Origin: Diplocarpon mali
Taxonomy: Eukaryota > Ascomycota > Leotiomycetes > Helotiales > Drepanopezizaceae
Length of the DNA stretch: 64,000 nt
Direction: 5' to 3'
NCBI GenBank assembly: GCA_024741835.1
Contig: JAENRP010000067.1
Span: forward strand, 92,790 to 156,789
How positions within the stretch are numbered: the first letter of the stretch is position 1; every line of letters starts with the position of its first letter. The position numbers and the translations under genes were made by a program. Below the pieces are notes generated by a model. It did no database searches. It had not been told where the DNA came from and worked only from the letters and a program-made list of their open reading frames with translations. Below are positions 34,201-46,693 of the stretch, in pieces.

Positions 34201-37200
34201 GGATTGATGTACACAGTCTTGGACGCAGCCGGGACGGGAGTGGTGGAGGCGGAGAATGTTTTCAGTCCCAGAGCTTCAGCTGTAGTTTGGAAAGCAGCCG
34301 CGAGGCTCTTATCGGGCCCAAGAAACAGCACGGTAGATCCGTGGCGGAGCTTCGAGAATAATGCCGTGGAAACGAAGGTACTGGCCACCGACTCGATGAA
34401 TCTAGGAGGCGAATCAACCTTGACATAGATTGGAACAACCTGCGAGGCTGGGACGTCGATGATGGAGGCGTTGATGGGCGAGAACGCAATGACATCTTTG
34501 CCAGCTGCAATGTCGCCTCCCTCGACAACCTTACCTATACTAAGGTACATATGCATGTTCTCGCCAACCTTGACAGCCGAGAGCAGAGAATGAGTGACCT
34601 TGATCTTGATGGTGGAAGCATCTTTGAGAGCAATCATCGACATGTGAGGCTCCGATAGGACGTAAGATCCTTTGGACTCAGAGACCATGACTTGAGTCAC
34701 TGCCGGTGAGACTTTCTTGTGGATTGGACGGCGGCGAGCGTTCAACCTGTCGTTGAGAACCTGATTCGCAGTGATACGCGGTATCAGGAACTTCGCATTC
34801 TTGATGACGAGTTCTGGCTCGGCAGTCCAGAGGATGTTGGGGCAAGCTGCTCGGACAGCATCGTCGGCAAACAAGCGAAGCGATGCGGCTGCAATCAAGT
34901 CGTTACTCGTTTCTGCCTCGGACGGCTCGATATCCAGGAGCTGAAATTGAACATGGGCGTACTCGGATTGCATACCGCGCCCGACACCGACCGACATGTT
35001 GGCGTAAGCATTCTCAAGCCTGCAGCCAGATGTGACCCAGAGGATCTGGCGCGCTTGATCAACGACACTTTGCAGTCCTGTGATTGTCTCTTGCTTCAGA
35101 TCCTTCCATATGGGTTCATCCAGATCCTGCACAAAGATCACTGAGGATAGCGGGGCGGTGTGGAGGGGCGCTTTCTCAATGCTGTCGATGTACGAGATTC
35201 TTGGGGGCTCACTGCTCAGCATTCTGCAGGACTCCAAGATATAGCTGGTGATCTCCGCATTCCGCAATTGGTTGCCACCAATGATGCAGATATCCTTGAG
35301 GACGATAGGCAGCGCTGGTGGACACAATGGCTCTCGCAAGAACTGAACCTCCTTGGACAATGCTTGAGACAGCACAACAGATGTCATGTACATAGGTCGG
35401 TCAGCGAGATCGTTGGTAGCTTGATCAACACCGGAGAACCCGGTTTCTCTGAGAAGCGACGTCCATTGGGACATGGAAGCCGCCGGCCCGAAACGGCGGC
35501 TGTCGTCGTCTCCCGACCACCAAGCAGGCAGACCGAGGGTCATGAACTTGACTCGAAGAACATCGGGAACACTGATTTCTTGGAGAACGACGTATCCACC
35601 AGGCTTGAGGAGTAGACGAATGTTCTCCATGGTGCGTTGAAGGTTCTGGGATGTCTGGACAACATTCGAAGCAATGATCAGGTCGTAAGAGTGCTCCTCA
35701 AAACCCTGCTCGGCGACATCACCCTCAATTTCCAGCGGCTGGAACTTCATCTTGCCCGTCCACTTCTGAAGATTCTCGCGAGCCTTGTCGAATGATGTGT
35801 CGGTGGAGTCTGTGAAGGTATAGCTTTTGAACAGATGACCAATCTCTTCGAAAACCCCCTTTGTAACATACCCATTGCCGGCACCTACCTCGAGAATCTT
35901 CATCCCTGCGTATCGATGCACAACTTGACCGACGGCGCGGCTCAGTGACACATTTGACTCCTTGATCTGCTGGCCCAGAGCATAGTATCGGTTCAGCATA
36001 TCATCCTTCATCATGCACTCGAGAAGGTTCGTCTCGCCTCTGACAACAGACAGAAGGTTCTGGCCAACACTCGTGATGAGCTGAACATCAACCTGATCCA
36101 AGTGCTTGGCCGCTTGGGCCTCGAGCCACTGAGAATCATCCTCGGCCCACTCGGCACGAAGAGATGGATGTTGACCATTCTCAACAACTGGGAACAAATG
36201 ATCGATGAACTGAAAAATGCGTTGATGATTCCAGGAAAAGCCTTCAACCTCTTCTCTCGAGACAGATTTATCCAGCTTGCGTAAGTACATGTAGGCAAGT
36301 CGCTCGCACAGATCAACGATGCTCAGCTCGGATGAGGCCTCAGAAGTGGCAACAACTGTTTGAGCGATCTTGGAGACTTCGGGTCTCCAGATCGTCTGGG
36401 AGTAGAGCTCGACGTCGTTGTCGGCATTCGCACGGTCAAGGGATGTGCAGGCAAGACCCTCAATCTGAAGTCTCGGAACTCCCGTGGCCGAGTCGCACAT
36501 CTCGATGTCTGCGACGATCTTCATGTTCTCGTTGCTGGTAATGAACGTGTCGATAGTCACTGGAGTTGCTGGAGCAGATTCGTCCCGGTCAGTAGTAATG
36601 CGCAGGCACTTGATTCCTGTCGGCAAGTATGGCGACGTCATGCCACCGTCACCAGGGAAGTGCAAGGCAGCAAACACAGTCTGGAATGATGCATCCATCA
36701 ATGCAGGGTGCATCATGGCCGGCCTGGCGAGGATGCCGTTAGCGAGGTCCCAAGTCACAAACCGGGGTAAAGCATAGATATGTATAGGACAGTGCTGGGA
36801 GATACTTACATCTCAGGATCCTCGGGATACTCGATAGCAGAGGCCGTTGCCCTATTCATGCGTCGGTCAATACTGGTCAGGCGATTGAAAAGTCCCGTGT
36901 AGTTGAAACCAATCTCGGCCAGAGAGTTGTAGAAGCTCTCGACATTGAGTGAGCTCAATAGCACAGGCGTATCATCTCGCACCGGAAGAATAACATCCGA
37001 GGAATCGGAATCGGCAAGGACAACGCGGATGCGACCTTTCATATTCAGATCCCAAGTCTCTGCATCTATCCCGATAGCAGAAAAGATGGAGAACTCAGCC
37101 TCGATGAAGTTTTCACCGTTCAGCGGTCCCTCATGAGTCTTCTTCAGCGTGAGCAAAGTATCGACACCGGCAGACCCCTCTTCCAGGGCAATGGCACGAG

Positions 37201-40200
37201 ACAATTCGATGTCCAGAAGCTCCACCAGCTTCGTCGGCTGATCCTTGGCGAGGTCCTTCGACGCCTCCAAAGCCATCACAAGGTATGCGGCCCCAGGGTA
37301 CACGATCTGGCCTTGAACTTTATGGCCCGCGAGCCATGGGGTCTCGGAGACGCGGATGGTGTTGCGGTAACGCATATCATGCTCGAGATCATCTGGAAGT
37401 TGGGCGCCGAGCAGATCGTGCCGGGGCTTGCTGCGCTGGCGGTATTTGCGAGAGTAGCGAGTTTCACCCCAGTAGACTTGGGAGTGGTCCCAAGCGTAGG
37501 TTGGGAGCCCTGTCACTAGTGCTGGAGCGATGCCGGCCTGGAAAGAACAGATATAAGCGTCGGTTGTGAGCTCAGATGGAGCTTTGTAGTTCATAAGCCC
37601 CCCGAGACAGTTGGCCATCGCGGAAACGTCGTTGGTAAAACGTGCCAATGTTCCGCCGTATGGAAGGCTAGAGCCAGTGGCAGCTTTGTATGTCTGGAGG
37701 AAGGGACCTTTCAGAGCTGTATGCGGGCCGACTTCGATGGCGAAGTCGAAAGCTTCTTCGCCCAGAACAGCTTGCTCGATGGCGGTAGAAAAGAGAACTG
37801 GTTTGAGCATATTATCTTTCCAGTAGACGCTGGTCAAAGCCTTGAGATCCATCTCATCGGCGATGGGATCTCCGGTCACACTGGAAACCCAAGTGCAGCC
37901 GCCAGATGGTAGCTTTGGACTGATACGGCAGGCCCTGAGAGAGGCCATGTATGGAAGAGAAACCGGGTTCATGTGCTGGGAGTGGTAGGCTTTGTTGACT
38001 TTCAGAGCTCTAGCGAAGATGCCTCTGGCATCGAGTAGTGCCTTGGCATCTTTGACAGCGTCAACATCACCCGAGAGAGTCACGCTTTCGGGGGCGTTGC
38101 TGGCAGCGACTTGAATGCGCCCAGCGAGCGTGGGCTGAGAGCAGAACTCGTCGGCGTCTTCGTGTGAGAGACCAGCAGCCAACATAGTTCCCTCTTTTCC
38201 TGACGGTCCCTGAGCCAATTTCGTATGAAGCCCTCTGTAGTAGGCGATCTTGATTGCCTCGGATGCATTAATAGCACCAGATGCATACGCTGCTCCGATC
38301 TCACCACTGGAGTGTCCGATGACTGCAGTAAAGGTATGGCCGACTGAGCGCAAGATGTCGACAAGCATTACCTGAACGGCTGTGCATGCTGGCTGAGAGA
38401 ACTCGGCCTCGTCTATCCGCTTGCCAGCCTCCGGATCACAGATAACATCCTCCAGGGTCCAATGAGGTCCATCTGGAAGCTCGCCAAGAGCAGCATCAAG
38501 ATGAATGATTGAGGCTCTCGCCATCGTAGATGAAAGCATCAGCTCCCGGCCCATATTGGCCCATTGGGCGCCTTGGCCGGTGAAGACACCCAGGATACGG
38601 GCTTTCTTCGAGCGGCTGTCGCGGCGCTGACCGATTGAGACCGGGGGTGACTGCTTTGTCTTTGCAACTACAGCTGCCATATTGGCCAGCAATACTTCCT
38701 TGGTAGGGCCGACGAAGGTGATTTTCAGTGCAAGTTCGGATCGGCGGTTCTGGAGGGTCCAAGCAAGATCATTCAGGTTGATCAGGTCGTTACTCTGGAT
38801 GAATTCGTGATAGTTCGAGACCATAGCAGCTAGAGATGCCTCGTTGTTGGCCGACAGAACAAGGGGAATAGCCATCGGGGCTTGATTAGGAGTTGGCGTG
38901 AGCTGCTTGCGAAGAAGCTCGGGAGCAGGATGGAAACTTTCGACGATCGCATGGGCATTGGTGCCACCGAAGCCGAAACAGTTGACTGAAGCTCGTCGTG
39001 GTTGGCCAGCGGGAGGAGCAGGCCAAGCTTGGGTTTCGGTAGCAAGCGCGAGGTGGTCGAGAAGAGGGAGGATTTTGGGGTTGTAGCTCTGGAAGAGCAG
39101 GTTGCCGGGAATGACACCAAGCTTGATGGCATTGGCAGTCTTGATCAGACCAGCAAGACCAGCGGTTCCCTCGGTGTGGCCCATGGCAGTCTTGACCGAG
39201 CCAACCAGCAAATTCTCGCCCTCTCGCTTGATGTTCTCGGCAAAGAAAGCGTCGCGAATACCGTTCGCTTCGATTGGGTCTCCGGCAGGAGTTCCGGTGC
39301 CATGAGCCTCGAAATACTGGGGGCGATCGAGAGCCGAGTACGGGTTCAGTCCGGCCTTCCGGTACACCTGTTGAATGAGATTGGTCTGAGCTTCGCCACT
39401 GGGCAACGTGATTCCCTTGGTGCGGCCATCACTATTGACTCCAGTCTCGCGAATGATACAGGTGATTTCGTCTCCATCCGCAATAGCGTCCGAGAGTCTC
39501 TTCATGATAACGGCGGCGAACCCTTCTCCACGCGCGTATCCGTTGGCACCAGCATCCCACATGCGAGAACGTCCTTCGGCCGATAGCATGTGAAGGTTCG
39601 ACTCGGTGGCCATGAACTCTGGATTGAGGATCAGATTAGCACCACCTGCAATCGCCATCCTTGCTTCTCCGGAGCGGAGACTCTGGACGCCACGGTGGAC
39701 CGCGACCAGGCTGGACGAGCAGGCAGTGTTAATTGTCTCCGATGGACCCTTCAGATCGTAGAAGTAGGACAGTCGGTTGGACAAGATGCTAGAGTTGGTC
39801 CCGGTGGCGAAGTAAGTTGGCAGACTCTCGGGGCTACGAAGAAGCATTTCGTAATAGTCGGCAGTCATGACTCCGACGTAGACCGCAGTGTCAGAGCCCT
39901 GCATGTGCTCCATGGTGAAGCCGCCAGATTCCATCGCTTCATAGACGGTCTCTAGCAGGATTCGATGCTGAGGGTCGACAGCCTCAGCTTCACGAGGGTT
40001 GATGCCGAAGAATGAAGCATCCCACTCGCGCACATTCTCTCTCAAGAGATAGGCGTGCTTGACGTTGAGTGCGCCGGCCCGCTCACCGTTGGAGTGGTGG
40101 AAGCCATCAGAGTTCCAACGGTCCATTGGAATGGGCCTCAGCGCATCGCGTTTGTCGAGAAGCATTTCCCATAGTTTGGAAGGGCTGCTGGCTCCGCCCG

Positions 40201-40282
40201 GGAAGCGACATCCTGTGCCCACGATGGCAATCGGCTCCCCTCCTTGCATAGTGATGTTTTGGGTGGCTTTGGTGGAGTTCAT
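28205..40282 (-). CDS. Hybrid PKS-NRPS megasynthase (KS-AT-DH-MT-ER0-KR-ACP-C-A-T-R)
   Basis: Three exons (40282-36810, 36723-32841, 32779-28205) encode 3,976 residues. Introns are 86 and 61 nt with CTAAC branch points, and both restore conserved sequence (DPEM-PAMMHPALMD and GVDSLM-AMEIRSWFL). Domains, with key residues: KS 14-450 (C188, H327, H369); AT about 565-890 (GHSSG, S658); DH about 955-1250 (H987, D1168); C-methyltransferase (ILEVGAGNG near 1435); degenerate ER near 1850-2050, where the NADPH-binding glycine motif is replaced by FLGPDKSLAAA; KR (GCTGGLG near 2135, S2263, Y2276); ACP (S2450); condensation (HHIAVD, H2693-H2694, D2698); adenylation about 3013-3515 (YTSGTTGTPKG; pocket Asp 3212); thiolation (S3578); reductase (TGASGFLG near 3662, Y3809, K3813). 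The product should be a methylated polyketide joined to one amino acid. The intact YxxxK favours reductive release over Dieckmann cyclisation. The amino acid cannot be read reliably. Confidence 0.97.
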
Positions 40283-40513
40283 ATTGAAAGAGTACCTGGT
40301 GTATGATAAAATGCGAGGATATTTAAAGTAGTGATAGTCGTATTGGCTGATGACAAGTCGATAGGAAGGCTGGCATTCACAGGTCTTGGAGAAGCAGTGG
40401 TATTGGAGTCAGTTCAAGCCGCTCGGAGGGTATTCGAGGATCGAGAGGTATCAATGGGAGACTTTTGATTGGAGTAGAAGAGGATAGTCGTCAAGCAATT
40501 CAAGTGCTCTTCA

Positions 40514-40730
40514 AGTCGAATGTTCTTGGTCGGGAAAGCAAGAATTGATTCGATATGAGGAACGAAATGGGGACGAGAAGAAGATGTCTGTAGAGATGTC
40601 GAGTCGAAGGTTCTTGGTCGGGAAGACAAGAATGGATTCGATCTGGGAGTAGAAGGAAGACGAGGAAGAGAAGACTGTGTAGAGATATCGAGTCGAAGGT
40701 TCTCAAGGTCGGGAAACTTGAGTATATCGA
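40514..40730. repeat. 88-89 bp tandem repeat in the PKS-NRPS upstream region
   Basis: The string AGTCGAA plus (T/G)GTTCTTGGTCGGGAA occurs at 40514 and 40602, and a shortened form at 40691, with offsets of 88 and 89 bp. The intervening DNA is also similar (GAGAAGA...TGTAGAGAT(G/A)TCGAGTCG). About two and a half copies lie 230-450 bp upstream of the synthase ATG. On the gene's strand the repeat is pyrimidine-rich. Confidence 0.8.
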
Positions 40731-43700
40731 GCCGGTGATCTCGGTGGTGGTGAGCGTGATGAGGATGTGAGGATGGGATTTCGAAAGACCATAAGTCGTC
40801 GTACCAGAGCCATGATATGTATGTAGCTTCCTGACCTACAGGTATGGCGCCGGCCGATACAATGAGTCCGGGCTCCTGCCCACGAGAAAGGTCCACTTGG
40901 TGCCATTCCGATCAAGCAAAGTCTCCGCCCGCACACTTTCGGGGGCTTGCTCTCGACAATTCGGTCCGCCTAGTCGGCCTGTTTTGAGCTGAGAGGCTTG
41001 TTCGAGATGTTGTCCGTGTTACTGGTACGCTCTTCAGTGCTAGGTCCTCTTACGTGAAGGCGAAGTAAATTCCTTCAGCCCCATTTCAGGGTGGCTGGAA
41101 AGGCGCCGACGACACGTGACCGAGACCGACATCCAGACTCCCGTGTCCGACACTCTGGAGGAGGTCTGCTCTCGAGGTCCGCCCGTACTGTCGAGATGCC
41201 GAGAGGGAAAGCAATCATCTGTTGGGGGGAGAATCTGACCAGGACTGAGGAAGGGTGGGCAGCATTCTGCTTTGGATGATGCTGAGAGGTCTTTGCCACC
41301 AGGATAGACTTCTAATTGTGAGCGGCTGCTTCGGCGTGACTGAGTCATTGGTCTCGATAGCATTGATTCTGACAGCTGGGTTTTCAAGCAAGTGCTCGCG
41401 CGTATGTTGGCTTCACACGATGCCTCGACACTGGCCGCTGGCAAGCGCTAGCTGAGCCCAAAAAAGGCGTACATGTAGATATGACATTGCAGGATAGAGA
41501 ACGCATCGCGGATTGCAAGAACAAAGCGGCCTTGGGATGTTGGATGGATGTCGATGTCTGACTTCTGGCTGAAGAAGCTGGAGAGTCGTGGTCGGGAGGT
41601 TGACGTTGAAGAGGTCAGAATCTCTTTTGGCCAAGGATGAGGGCTGGGCATGGAGTCACGTGTCGAGAGCCAAAAGCTTTGGACGCAGCGTCTCATTCAT
41701 GGTGGAGTTGAAAATTCTACTTCTCAAGCAGCACCGCTATCTTGGAGAGTGAAACTTCTCATGTTTCTAGCTCTTCACGATGCTAGCGTCACGTTCTGAG
41801 ATCATAATCACGTGTACAGCTTCTCCGCAAGTGACCTCGCCCGTAATGCTTCCACCTTGAACCTCTAGAGGTCAGTGTCGGCACGAATTCACCTTGGAAC
41901 TGGTGTTGTGGTGGCACTTCCAAGACGTCTGGATTTCTTGTTGTCGCGATCGTCCAACGACCCGGATGCTCTCATACAGGTCTGGATCTCTTGCAGCCGG
42001 CGTGGGCCGCGATGCAAACGAGCTGGAATGCAGCACAGCCAGTAGCCAGATCCCCGAGACCGCCGAACAGCCATCAGCAAGCCCAGAACAATCGAATTGG
42101 CATGCCCGAGTTCCAGCTACTCCCGTCACATCTGGAATCCGAGACTGAGTTCCAGATCGAAGTAGGTCCTGGTGTGACGGGATGTCTCTCCTGGGGACGG
42201 GTTTAATCTCTTGAACCTGATACTGGGCGTAGGCATGATGGCCTTGTTATTGTTGAAATGGCTCGACCGAGTGAGGTCAAACCGAGCACCTATTCTGTGT
42301 GTCTACTTTCACGCTCGCTTCTTCTCTGAATCTCGCTCTTCCTGCGACTAGCAGCAGCTTGATCCGCAGATGTAATTCTTCATCTACTCAGTCAACCGAA
42401 TTTGCTTGCTCATGTCACGAATTCCACCCTCGTCTTGCCACAGCCGTCGAGTCAATACTTTCATGATTCATGGCTGGTCTGGACTATCTGACTGACTTCG
42501 TATGCCCCCTGGCTCTCGCAGTCCACCCCATCTCCTTGCGGGTATCTGTTATTTTCATATCATATTTTTACGTGGTTCTTTGAACCTCAGGTCAAGCAAA
42601 ACACCGACACCCACAGTTTTTACAGCCACATTCTAATGCATACATCTGCCAGGCGAAACACCTCTCTAGTGTGATATCATGTTCCTCATTCTCGCCCCGC
42701 TCGTTTCTCTTATCGAACCCTGCACTTCTCGATGTCACTAGTCCTTGCTGTAGTGCCGCTTGCAACTGTGGCGAGCTCACTTTGCTTTGGCAGTCCCACT
42801 ACGGTGAGATTCTCGAGCCAGGGAAGAACAAAAACCTCCATCGTATCCGCAAAGCAATGCCCCCAATGTATAGTCGAGACTACCTAAATTCTCACAATTG
42901 CAGCGAAGCAGATCGTAATTTGAGACCACATCAACGACGTTGTCAAAGTTCTACAAAAACACTAATCGCTCCGCGCTGCTCTCCTACTGCTTCCGCTACC
43001 GTACTTAGAGTATACATGCCCACAGTCTTGAAATGTGTTGTGATCAGCAGCAGGTGTCTGGCGTTGGAATAGGGGGCAGACTGTAATTCCCTAGACTTGA
43101 AAACACCTGCCTCTAATGCTACTTGTCTCTACTATCTTATTGCTATCTTCCTGGCGCCAGGAGAAGTCCTCGCTGCAGGCTCTAAACCCGGCTGGTCACG
43201 TCGACACTGGCTCCGTGTACAACGGCTGGCTATTCCTCCAGAGCCATGGCTAGACAGCTGGCGTTCCCCAACAATACAACGAGCATTCGCCCCTCCCGAC
43301 TAGACACCGAGACGACATCTTCCCGCCATCCTAACTCCCCGGAATCCGACGACATGAGAGACTCGTTATCGTGTCTTGGCCGGGCGAGACTACACGCGAT
43401 TGTCCTTTCCAGATCGAAGAGCGCTTGTAGGGAAAAATAATTCGAGGCAAGGATATCCAGATTCGCCTCTTCGCTTATGGTCGAAGTACCCCAGCCAAGA
43501 GATGGGCCAGAGAATGGTATATCTGGGGTTCAAGGCCGTTGAGAACTCGTCTGCATTCGACGTACACGCGCCGAGAGATCCGATTATCACAGCGCCGGGT
43601 ATTGAAGACCCGTAGTGCAGGGCGGTATCTGGAGCGTCGGGGGGGGGGCGGAAGATGCTTTCATGATCCAGGCACAACTTTTTCTCGGTGCCCGTTCGCA

Positions 43701-43989
43701 GTTCCAAGTGGACACCAGCACGGAGTCGAGGAGTGATTGAGAGATCCAATTAAGGAACTCAGGTTGAAATCCACGGATCTCTCGATCACCTTTGGACGCT
43801 TGCAACTGGATCAGATCGTACCATATTGGAAAATCCTATATCATTCAAGCAAACGAAGCACTCTTCAAAATGAGTGGCAGGTAATCCGGCGTAGGGATGG
43901 CTCATTAGACTTGCTAGCGGCAAAAATGGTTTGTCGAGGGCGGCACGGTGAAGCTCTCGGCCCGACGTCGGGAAGATTCAATGTTGCAT

Positions 43990-43998
43990 CATATACTC
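43990..43998 (+). promoter_or_regulatory. Putative TATA element of the U6 gene
   Basis: The sequence CATATACTC lies about 20-28 bp before the proposed U6 5' end at 44018, the position of the TATA box in RNA polymerase III U6 promoters. It is a short match and therefore tentative. Confidence 0.35.
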
Positions 43999-44017
43999 TA
44001 ATTACGAGCGAAAATTT

Positions 44018-44169
44018 GTTCGCAAGAACATTTGGTCAATTTGAAACGATACAGAGAAGATTAGCATGGCGTGAGTTCTATCAGGGATCTAGTCACAGAT
44101 CTGGCCGCTAATGATATCCAGCCCTGCACTAAGGATGACACGCTCAATCAAAGAGAAGCTACCAATTTT
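44018..44169 (+). ncRNA. U6 spliceosomal snRNA gene with an intron
   Basis: Exon 1 (44018-44070) has a small 5' hairpin GTTC-GCAA-GAAC, then CATTTGGTCAATTTGAAACG, the ACAGAGA box at 44051-44057 and GATTAGCATGGC with the AGC triad. Exon 2 (44122 to about 44169) continues CCCTGCACTAAGGATGACAC and ends AGAGAAGCTACCAATTTT. Joining 44070 to 44122 restores the universal U6 core GCATGGCCCCTGCAC exactly. The 51 bases between them (44071-44121) start GTGAGT, contain a GCTAAT branch-like element at 44107-44112 and end CCAG, so they look like an mRNA-type intron. The mature RNA would be about 101 nt, the normal size. U6 catalyses pre-mRNA splicing after pairing with U4 and then U2. A T tract follows. 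An intron-containing U6 was first described in Schizosaccharomyces pombe. Confidence 0.95.
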
Positions 44170-44172
44170 TTT
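44166..44172 (+). terminator. RNA polymerase III terminator of U6 (T7)
   Basis: Seven consecutive T residues directly follow the conserved U6 3' end, with a further T6 run a few bases on. Both serve as a typical polymerase III stop. Confidence 0.8.
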
Positions 44173-45869
44173 CTTTTTTGTTCCCCCTTTTGCCTATTTT
44201 TTTCTCCAAAACCCGCTCGTTCCTCGGCAGATCTTTGTCGCCTGGCAGAAGATAGGCCGTGCGGCTGGGTTAAGCGAGGTCTCCATTTCGTCTGCGTTGC
44301 CAGGCAACTGTGTGTACGAGTTGTGTGATTCTTCGAGAAAATGTGTCCATCCACGCGTGACTTGGATTTTGCAGTCAATTAGAGGATTACCGTCCTCACT
44401 AGAAAGTAATGTCTGCTTTTGATCGCACAGCTCGACGCGCGTTGATACATCTGCTGAAAGTGTTCTCGAAAGGCTGGAGCGCGCGATGCTCGAGAGAGCA
44501 GTACTCGTCCCTCTCAGCGGACGGGAGGGAAAGGGGAGAGGGGTTTGGAGACCGGTGCAGCGACTCGTTTACTGATGAGTCCCACTTGGTCTATATGGAG
44601 TTTTGAAATCGCATTGGTAGTCTTGGACGACTGGTGGTGCGGCGCTTCAGAGGCTGCGTATGTGGGTGTTGTGTGTTCTGGGCTGAGGAATGTGTCGTAT
44701 ACTTGCATTGCTGGTTTTCTATATTTTGACGTCTAAAGCCGGCCAGAACCCGTAGACGTGTCGATGCGTGTCACCTATCTCATCCAAAGAATCAGCTAGG
44801 AACCCGATCTTTGCGTTGACATGTACGACACCGCTTTCATCGAATCCACATTCTAACCATCCGCCCTCATCTTGCCCGCGACATGTCCAGTTGCATATCC
44901 ATAACCGAGTCCAAGTCAGCATCTCCAACCACCCACCTGCGACCAAATATGCCGAGCACACTTTATACACAAGACTACTATCTTACGCAGGACTCCAGCT
45001 CAGATTCCCCAGGCCCACGTATCCGGATGTCCACCCTGCACCCGGACAGAACCATCAGCAAAACCCTATCGCTCCAAGCATCCCAAGCATCAACAATCCA
45101 CCTCGGCAATCACCCGCAGACCCGACTCTCCGTCCGGGTCCGAGTACCTCACCCGCAAAGAAACCAAAAGCCAAAAGCACATGGGCACGGTGAGCATCAG
45201 CTCGGATATCTTCGAGCACCGAGGCAGCAGCAGCAGCAGCAGCAGCCATTGCACCGCGATCAAGCAGATGGAAACGAGGCCCAGAGTCCGGTACGACGTC
45301 GAAAGTGATCGATCGGTGTGTGACCCGCGCTCCCCCGATCTCCCCCGCCGCTGGGGGCAGTGAACAAGGCCGTCTCTGGTCCAGATCCATCTCCAGATGC
45401 TTCTCGGACTCGACTCGAGCACGACGATCCCGTCTGATCCCAGGGCCGACAGCGCCGGCGAGAGAAACACGAAAACACAAATCGACTGTCGTACCCGCGA
45501 CATCACACATCCTTACATGTATGCGGGCCCACGCAGTCCCAGAGATGCAGCAGCCCGTCCGCCCATCTCGCATCGCCCATCTCGCATCTCCCATCCTCCC
45601 AGCTCCCAGCGGCAGCGCACACCGCCTTGGCATTACGAGCCCAAACTCCTGGAAGGCCGAAAACATCGTCTCTTCTTCATCAAAACACCCCCTCTCCCCC
45701 CAAGAACCTCAGAACCTCGGAACCTCGGAACCTCAAGACCTCAAGCCTACACTGCTGGCCATCAAGTACCAGCTACACATCACATCACATCTCATCTCAT
45801 CCCCTCTCCAAAAAAAGAGACCCCCCCTCCAGCCCGGCCCCTCAGAGATCTTCAAGAAATCCTCAAGAC
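44173..45869. other. Interval between U6 and the small secreted-protein gene
   Basis: No gene is supported. It contains a (CAG)n run at about 45222-45246 and C-rich, CT-biased leader sequence from about 45540 to 45869 directly before the next gene. Confidence 0.5.
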
Positions 45870-46693
45870 ATGACCCGTCTCCGTCCCCGCCTCCCTCTCC
45901 TCGCCCTGCTAGCAAGCACGCGCATCGGCTTTGCGCAAGAGAACAGCAATCCGACCGTCTGGATCCCAGCGGCGGAGCCGCGCGTGACGCCGGCCACGCT
46001 TTGGACGTCGTGAGCCCTCTTTCTCATCCCATCTGCTCTCTTCGACCCGTCTGGAGATATGGAGAGAGAGGTACAAAGATGCGTAGAGGAAGAAAGAAAA
46101 AGAGCAAAAGAAGAAAAAAAGGAGAGCAAGTGCTAACACCAGCCAAAGAGCACCTGCACAGCCAACAGAACAGCCGCACTTCCAGCCGACCTTCCCGCTC
46201 ACCCACCGCCCGTCCGGCGACGCCGACGTCACCTCCATCCTGGCCGTCCTGACATCCGTACAGTCGATCTGGACCGCCGGCTCGCAGTATCCCAGCATCA
46301 CGGCCGCCGTATACGGTACGTCGCTTGTCTCTTTTCTTGCCATCCTCTTCCTCTTCCTCTTCACTCTTCACTCTTCACTCTTCACTGACACTCTCTCCCC
46401 AAATAGACGCAGCCCCGACGTCCGCCCGCACCTCCCTCGACCGCCAGGGCTACGACTGGAACGTGATCGTCCAGGAGCCCTGGTACGCCGCAGTGCCCAC
46501 GGCCCTGCGGTCGCTCGTCGCCGGGCAGGAGGAGGCCCTGCAGTCCGCCTTCGACAACGTCAGCGCCCAGGTCGCGAGTTCCGCGTCGCGCGGGCCGAGG
46601 AGCGCCGTGGGCGCTGGGCTGGAGATGGGTGCGGCGTGGGTGAGCATGGCCATGTTGCTGGGGCTTGTGGTAGGGAGTGGCATGCTATGGTGA
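45870..46693 (+). CDS. Small secreted, probably GPI-anchored protein of unknown function
   Basis: I propose three exons (45870-46009, 46143-46315, 46407-46693) giving 199 residues. The N-terminus (LPLLALLASTRIGFAQ) is a signal peptide. The middle has DVTSILAVLTSVQSIWTAGS and GYDWNVIVQEPWYAAVPTAL. The end is a Ser/Ala/Gly-rich spacer followed by a hydrophobic tail (VSMAMLLGLVVGSGMLW), as in GPI-anchored cell-wall or plasma-membrane proteins. Introns start GTGAGC and GTACGT and end CCAG and ATAG. The acceptor of intron 1 could instead be the AAAG ending at 46148, which removes two residues. I recognise no domain. It is convergent with the copper ATPase, with about 200 bp between stops. Confidence 0.7.

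Larger units (their letters stand above)
40283..44017. other. Upstream region of the PKS-NRPS, gene-free up to the U6 snRNA
   Basis: About 3.7 kb without a supported protein gene. It begins with the leader and promoter of the PKS-NRPS, including an 88-89 bp tandem repeat. CACGTG-type elements occur (for instance near 41808). Short frames at 41-43 kb have no domains. Confidence 0.5.

Noticed and set aside
36724..36809. Two separate PKS genes meeting at this point
   Set aside because: The frame break is a normal intron: GTAAGT donor, CGCTAAC branch and GCCAG acceptor rejoin the two halves of the DH domain.
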